A stretch of 38,772 bases of DNA from an uncultured Pelagibacteraceae bacterium (GTDB taxonomy: Bacteria; Pseudomonadota; Alphaproteobacteria; Pelagibacterales; Pelagibacteraceae): NCBI GenBank assembly GCA_902578325.1, contig CACHCM010000006.1, positions 1-38,772 of the forward strand, read 5' to 3'. A program made the position numbers and the translations under genes. This document shows, in pieces, positions 35,647-38,772 of this stretch (within the stretch, counting starts at the first letter, position 1; every line of letters starts with the position of its first letter). The notes beneath the pieces are model-generated. The model ran no database searches and was not told where the DNA came from. It saw nothing but the letters and a program-made list of their open reading frames with translations.

Positions 35647-36860
35647 ATATTAATCAGATAAAAAAAGAATTTCCAATTTTTGATGAAAAAATTCAAAATA
35701 ACGATCTAGTATATTTAGATAGTGCTAACTCATCTCAAAAACCTAAAGTAGTTGTGGATAGAATTAATGAATTTTATACCAAACAATTTTCAAATGTTGG
35801 TAGAAGTGTTCATTATCTTGCTGTAGCAGCAACTAATTTATACGAAAATACAAGAACATCTGTTCAAAAATATATTAATGCTAAAGATAAAAATGAAATT
35901 GTTTTTACAAAGGGTGCTACAGAAGCATTAAATTTAGTTGCTAATACATTAGGCCAAAGTTACTTGCAGGAAGGTGACGAAGTATTAATTACAGAACTTG
36001 AACATCATTCAAATTATGTTCCATGGCATTTCTTAAGAAAATCAAAAAATATAAAAATTAATTTTGCTGAAATAAATGAAGAAGGTGAAATTACTCTTGA
36101 AGAAATCGAAAAGAAAATAACTCCAAAAACAAGATTAATTTCAATTACTCATTTATCGAATGTAACAGGTGCAATTTTACCAGTAAAAGAAATTACTCAG
36201 CTTGCCCATTCAAAAGGAATAATTGTTGTAGTTGATGGTTGTCAAGGAGCTCCACATTTAAAATTAGATATGCAAGAATTAGATTGTGATTTCTATGCAA
36301 TTTCATGCCATAAAATGTATGGACCTACAGGTTTGGGGGTTTTGTATGGTAAGAAAAAATGGTTAGAAGAATTGCCTCCATACCAAGGTGGAGGAGGAAT
36401 GATAAATGAAGTTAAAAAAGATAGGATATCCTACGGTGAATTACCTAATAAATACGAGGCTGGTACTATGGCTACAGCACAAGTCATTGCTTTTGATCAA
36501 TCAATAAAATTTTTAGAAAGTATTGGTATCGAAAATGTCATGAAACACGAAGCAGACTTAGTTGAATACGGACAAGAGCTCTTACAAAAAAATAACTCAG
36601 TTAAACTTATAGGAAATCCAAAAAATAAAGGAGGGGTTTTATCATTTGTTATAGAAGGAGTTCACCCTCATGATATTGCAACTATCTTGGATGAAGACGG
36701 GGTTGCGATAAGAGCAGGACACCATTGTTGTCAAATTCTTCATGATAAATTAAATATTCCAGCAAGCGCAAGAGCATCAGTTGGTATATACAATACAAAA
36801 GAAGATTTAGATCAGTTAAATGAATCAATTAACAACTGTAAAAAAATATTTAATCTATAA
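35643..36860 (+). CDS. sufS: Cysteine desulphurase SufS
   Basis: SufS is a PLP enzyme that takes sulphur from cysteine as an enzyme-bound persulphide. The 405-residue protein shows LDSANSSQKP, THLSNVTGAILP, the PLP Lys224 in SCHKMYGPTG and the catalytic Cys362 in RAGHHCC. The short loop before the Cys marks a group II desulphurase (SufS rather than IscS). A second Cys follows directly (363), which is unusual compared with the HHCA found in E. coli. It is coupled to sufD (4-bp overlap) and to sufU (TAATG). Confidence 0.97.
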   Translation: MNINQIKKEFPIFDEKIQNNDLVYLDSANSSQKPKVVVDRINEFYTKQFSNVGRSVHYLAVAATNLYENTRTSVQKYINAKDKNEIVFTKGATEALNLVANTLGQSYLQEGDEVLITELEHHSNYVPWHFLRKSKNIKINFAEINEEGEITLEEIEKKITPKTRLISITHLSNVTGAILPVKEITQLAHSKGIIVVVDGCQGAPHLKLDMQELDCDFYAISCHKMYGPTGLGVLYGKKKWLEELPPYQGGGGMINEVKKDRISYGELPNKYEAGTMATAQVIAFDQSIKFLESIGIENVMKHEADLVEYGQELLQKNNSVKLIGNPKNKGGVLSFVIEGVHPHDIATILDEDGVAIRAGHHCCQILHDKLNIPASARASVGIYNTKEDLDQLNESINNCKKIFNL

Positions 36861-37324
36861 TGAATTTAAAAGAACTTTATCAAGAAATTATATTAGAACA
36901 CGGTAAGAACCCAAGAAATCTTCGTAAGACAGAAGATTTTAATAAAGATGCTAAAGGAAACAATCCTCTCTGTGGAGACAATGTTCATGTTTATTTAAAA
37001 TTAAATGGACAAAAAATTGTAGAGGATATTTCCTTTGAAGGTAGTGGATGTGCAATTTCAATGGCATCAGCTTCTATAATGACAGATTTAATTAAGGGTA
37101 AAAACGAACATGAGGCTAAAGAAATAGTAGAAGATTTTTTAGGAATGATTAAAGAAAATCCAGAATTAATGTCAGAGAATTTAGATGAAGATGAAAAAAC
37201 TAAGTTGATGAGTTTATCTGGAGTAAAACAGTATCCAATGAGAGTTAAGTGTGCAACACTATCATGGCACACTTTAATTTCTGCTTTTGATGAAAATAAA
37301 GAAGAGGTAAAAACAGAGAATTAA
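36860..37324 (+). CDS. sufU: SufU-type sulphur acceptor
   Basis: SufU takes the persulphide from SufS and passes it to the scaffold. The 154-residue protein has IscU-like residues Cys38 and Asp40 (NPLCGD), Cys64 (GSGCAIS) and Cys131 (VKCATLSWHTL). It carries the roughly 20-residue insertion before the last Cys that separates SufU from IscU, and it lacks the LPPVK chaperone motif. The three Cys and the Asp match the zinc site of Bacillus SufU. The start overlaps the sufS stop. The alternative, a divergent IscU scaffold, is less likely given the insertion. Confidence 0.9.
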   Translation: MNLKELYQEIILEHGKNPRNLRKTEDFNKDAKGNNPLCGDNVHVYLKLNGQKIVEDISFEGSGCAISMASASIMTDLIKGKNEHEAKEIVEDFLGMIKENPELMSENLDEDEKTKLMSLSGVKQYPMRVKCATLSWHTLISAFDENKEEVKTEN

Positions 37325-37327
37325 AAT

Positions 37328-37627
37328 ATGTCGAAAAAAGAACAAATTATAGAGGAGATGAGAAAAATTTATGATCCTGAGCTACCTGTAAATATATACG
37401 AATTAGGATTAATTTATGATATTAAGATAGAGGACGATAAGTTTGCTAAAATTAAAATGACTTTGACTTCACCAAATTGCCCAGTTGCAGAAAGTTTACC
37501 TAAAGAAGTAAAAGATGGAGCAATGCAAGTTGAAGGTATAGAGGATGTTGATCTTGAGTTAGTTTGGGATCCACCGTGGAACAAAGATATGATGACAGAA
37601 GCAGCAAAATTGGAACTGAATTTATAA
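37328..37627 (+). CDS. sufT: SufT / MIP18-family (DUF59) Fe-S maturation protein
   Basis: Small MIP18-type proteins help deliver iron-sulphur clusters to target enzymes. The 99-residue protein is essentially the DUF59 domain alone: YDPELPVNIYELGLIYDI, then MTLTSPNCPVAESLP with the conserved Cys, and the end LVWDPPWNKDMMTEAAK. It lies between sufU and sufA. Its stop overlaps the sufA start (TAATG), so coupling is likely. In alphaproteobacterial suf operons the same gene precedes sufA. Confidence 0.92.
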   Translation: MSKKEQIIEEMRKIYDPELPVNIYELGLIYDIKIEDDKFAKIKMTLTSPNCPVAESLPKEVKDGAMQVEGIEDVDLELVWDPPWNKDMMTEAAKLELNL

Positions 37628-37962
37628 TGAGCCCAATAATTAAATTAAGTGATAACGCAGCATTAAGAATAAAAGAAATAATGGCTAATGCTGAAAAAGA
37701 TTCTATTGGAGTTAGAGTATCAGTTAAATCAGGTGGTTGTGCAGGGATGTCTTATGTAATGGAGTATACAAAAGAGTTAAATCCTAATGATGAAGTTATT
37801 GAGGATAAGGGTGTGAAAGTATTCGTTGATTCAGCTGCTATTATGTATCTGCTTGGCACTGAAATGGATTACAAAAAGGAGGAATTGTCCTCGTCATTTG
37901 TGTTTAATAATCCTAATGAAACTGAGCGTTGTGGCTGCGGAGAGTCCTTCAAAATATCATAA
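37627..37962 (+). CDS. sufA: A-type Fe-S carrier protein SufA
   Basis: A-type carriers receive clusters from the scaffold and hand them to apo-proteins. The 111-residue product from ATG 37627 (overlapping the sufT stop) has the three cluster cysteines Cys38 (SGGCAGMSY), Cys102 and Cys104 (CGCGESF). Upstream in-frame codons to 37564 lie inside sufT and are not used. It is the last gene of the suf operon. Without a tree, SufA, IscA and ErpA are not cleanly separable; the operon position favours SufA. Confidence 0.93.
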   Translation: MSPIIKLSDNAALRIKEIMANAEKDSIGVRVSVKSGGCAGMSYVMEYTKELNPNDEVIEDKGVKVFVDSAAIMYLLGTEMDYKKEELSSSFVFNNPNETERCGCGESFKIS

Positions 37963-37982
37963 GTTGTATTATCCCATTAATT

Positions 37983-38011
37983 GCATATCTGTATTGCATT
38001 GTATGCATATC
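37983..38011. repeat. GCATATCT direct repeats 21 bp apart
   Basis: GCATATCT occurs at 37983-37990 and 38004-38011, exactly 21 bp apart (two helical turns), in the 66-bp gap between sufA and a small gene. The second copy follows a palindromic ATGCAT. The repeats flank the predicted -35 of the small gene, so an activator or repressor site is possible. Confidence 0.4.
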
Positions 38012-38022
38012 TAATATATAGA
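37994..38022 (+). promoter_or_regulatory. Possible promoter of the 56-residue gene
   Basis: TTGCAT (37994-37999), 17 bp, TATAGA (38017-38022). The expected start at about 38029 coincides with the ATG, and no Shine-Dalgarno is visible, so the transcript might be leaderless. Confidence 0.4.
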
Positions 38023-38028
38023 TTCTAT

Positions 38029-38199
38029 ATGAACAAATTTGAGTTTAAAAATCTTGTTAAAAACTTGAAAGACTCTTTAATGGAGAAAACATTCTTTAAA
38101 GAACTACGTAAAGAAGTTGAAACAGGTGCGAACGGCACACAAGATTACGTAGTCAAAAAAGGTGTTAACAAAGATACAATTGCAACAACTAGACAGTAA
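38029..38199 (+). CDS. Small unknown protein (56 residues) between sufA and glnA
   Basis: I do not recognise this protein. The reading MNKFEFKNLVKNLKDSL... has an N-terminal part that should be helical and amphipathic, rich in Lys, Phe and Leu, and a polar C-terminal half (TGANGTQDYVVKKGVNKDT). There is no signal peptide or membrane segment, and no Cys or His. The ATG at 38029 is preferred to in-frame extension upstream because the 16 residues before it are rich in Tyr, Ile and Cys and overlap the gap with repeats. It is convergent with glnA, 9 bp apart. Base use is like its neighbours, and the sequence does not look like chance translation of a spacer. Confidence 0.6.
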   Translation: MNKFEFKNLVKNLKDSLMEKTFFKELRKEVETGANGTQDYVVKKGVNKDTIATTRQ

Positions 38200-38211
38200 T
38201 AAAGTTTATTA
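38197..38211. repeat. Palindrome joining the stops of the small gene and glnA
   Basis: TAATAAA (38197-38203), G, TTTATTA (38205-38211) is a perfect inverted repeat containing the stop codons of both convergent genes, with CAGTA and TACTG as outer, offset arms. It might act as a weak two-way transcription end, but it is A+T-only and has no U tract, so a true intrinsic terminator is unlikely. Confidence 0.25.
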
Positions 38212-38772
38212 GCTACTGTAATACATCTCAAACTCTACAGGATGAGGTGCATGTTCAAATTTGTGAATTTCTTCAAACTTAAGAGCAATGTAAGCATCAA
38301 TTTGATCATCAGTAAAGACTCCACCCTGAGTTAAAAACTCTCTGTCTTTATCTAAACTTTCCATTGCTTCTCTCAAAGAACCACAAACTGTTGGGATAGC
38401 TTTAACTTCTTCAGGTGGTAATTCATATAAATCTTTATCAAAAGACTCACCTGGATGAATTTTATTTTTAATTCCATCAATTCCTGCCATTAACATAGCT
38501 GCGAAAGTTAAGTATGGATTTCCTGCAGCATCTGGAAATCTAATCTCACATCTTGCACCTTTTTTACTTAATGTGATCGGTATTCTACAAGAAGCAGATC
38601 TATTTCTTGCTGAATACGCAAGAAGAACTGGAGCTTCAAAACCTGGAATTAATCTTTTGTAACTGTTTGTTGTAGAGTTAGCAAAAGCATTAATAGCTTT
38701 AGCATGTTTTAGGATTCCTCCAATATAATGTAATGCAGTTTCACTTAATCCAGAATATGCATCTCCCGAAAA
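38209..38772 (-). CDS. glnA: Glutamine synthetase type I, N-terminal part outside the window
   Basis: Glutamine synthetase makes glutamine from glutamate, ammonia and ATP, the main entry point for ammonium. The frame is open to the window edge, so 188 C-terminal residues are present. Visible are [38 protein letters not shown] and the substrate/metal part [31 protein letters not shown] contains the tyrosine that is adenylylated by GlnE in enterics (NLYDLPPEE there). The end, FEMYYSS, resembles the usual FxxYYS. An internal Met at 38496 is not the start. Regulation by adenylylation is inferred from the Tyr only. Confidence 0.97.
   Translation of the reverse strand, partial: FSGDAYSGLSETALHYIGGILKHAKAINAFANSTTNSYKRLIPGFEAPVLLAYSARNRSASCRIPITLSKKGARCEIRFPDAAGNPYLTFAAMLMAGIDGIKNKIHPGESFDKDLYELPPEEVKAIPTVCGSLREAMESLDKDREFLTQGGVFTDDQIDAYIALKFEEIHKFEHAPHPVEFEMYYSS

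Noticed and set aside
1..38772. tRNA, rRNA, CRISPR array, insertion sequence or prophage
   Set aside because: No gap is large enough for most of these (the largest is 137 bp), no cloverleaf-like or GTTCRANNC sequence was noticed in gaps, and there are no regular repeats or transposase-like frames.

Overview
The window is about 38.8 kb of very A+T-rich, tightly packed bacterial chromosome. The base composition, the Lys/Asn/Ile-rich proteins, overlapping genes and near-absent spacers, together with alphaproteobacterial markers (NDUFA12 homologue, HdaA, lptD-surA-pdxA-rsmA linked to lptFG and pepA, SUF operon headed by an Rrf2/IscR regulator), point to a streamlined marine alphaproteobacterium of the SAR11/Pelagibacterales type. 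That assignment is inferred from content and style, not from a search. I see no mobile element, phage, CRISPR array, rRNA or tRNA. The region is a core-genome block.

Layout. (1) 1-1414, +: end of fabG, then acpP and gmk. (2) 1403-8907, -: one six-gene run lptF-lptG-lptD-surA-pdxA-rsmA (LPS export, outer-membrane protein folding, pyridoxal phosphate, ribosome maturation). (3) 8968-10825, +: pepA, ndk. (4) 10815-12402, -: purM, purN. (5) 12414-15936, +: a DUF2066-like exported protein, HdaA and aspS. (6) 15938-16759, -: a lone protein resembling the C-terminal part of B12-dependent ribonucleotide reductase without its catalytic barrel. (7) 16873-17602, +: NDUFA12-like complex I subunit and a DUF2155 protein. 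(8) 17599-19811, -: aroQ-accB-accC. (9) 19828-20821, +: thiS-thiG. (10) 20814-22631, -: RNase E/G. (11) 22732-28588, +: PBP1A, prfB (with a programmed +1 frameshift) and an AsmA-like protein. (12) 28585-29814, -: tyrS. (13) 29860-31002, +: anmK. (14) 30999-31655, -: alpha/beta hydrolase. (15) 31793-37962, +: iscR-sufB-sufC-sufD-sufS-sufU-sufT-sufA. (16) 38029-38199, +: a small unknown protein. (17) 38209-end, -: the C-terminal part of glnA.

How the parts work together. The cell-envelope genes (lptDFG, surA, PBP1A, anmK, AsmA-like) indicate a Gram-negative cell that builds LPS and recycles murein. AccB/AccC, FabG and AcpP supply fatty-acid synthesis. The suf genes form a complete iron-sulphur assembly line controlled by its own cluster-sensing repressor: an IscR-type operator overlaps the iscR promoter. 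Compaction is visible everywhere: overlapping stop/start codons, convergent genes that share a single TTAA as both stop codons, and divergent genes whose start codons lie 11 or 16 bp apart.

Most notable: the in-frame TGA and +1 slip in prfB; the thiS Gly-Gly codons acting as ribosome binding site for thiG; the orphan NrdJ-tail protein; an RNase E catalytic domain that lacks the zinc-link cysteines; and a possibly leaderless 56-residue gene preceded by octamer repeats 21 bp apart. I do not see a wholly new multi-gene system. The orphan NrdJ-tail protein and the small gene beside glnA are the least explained items.
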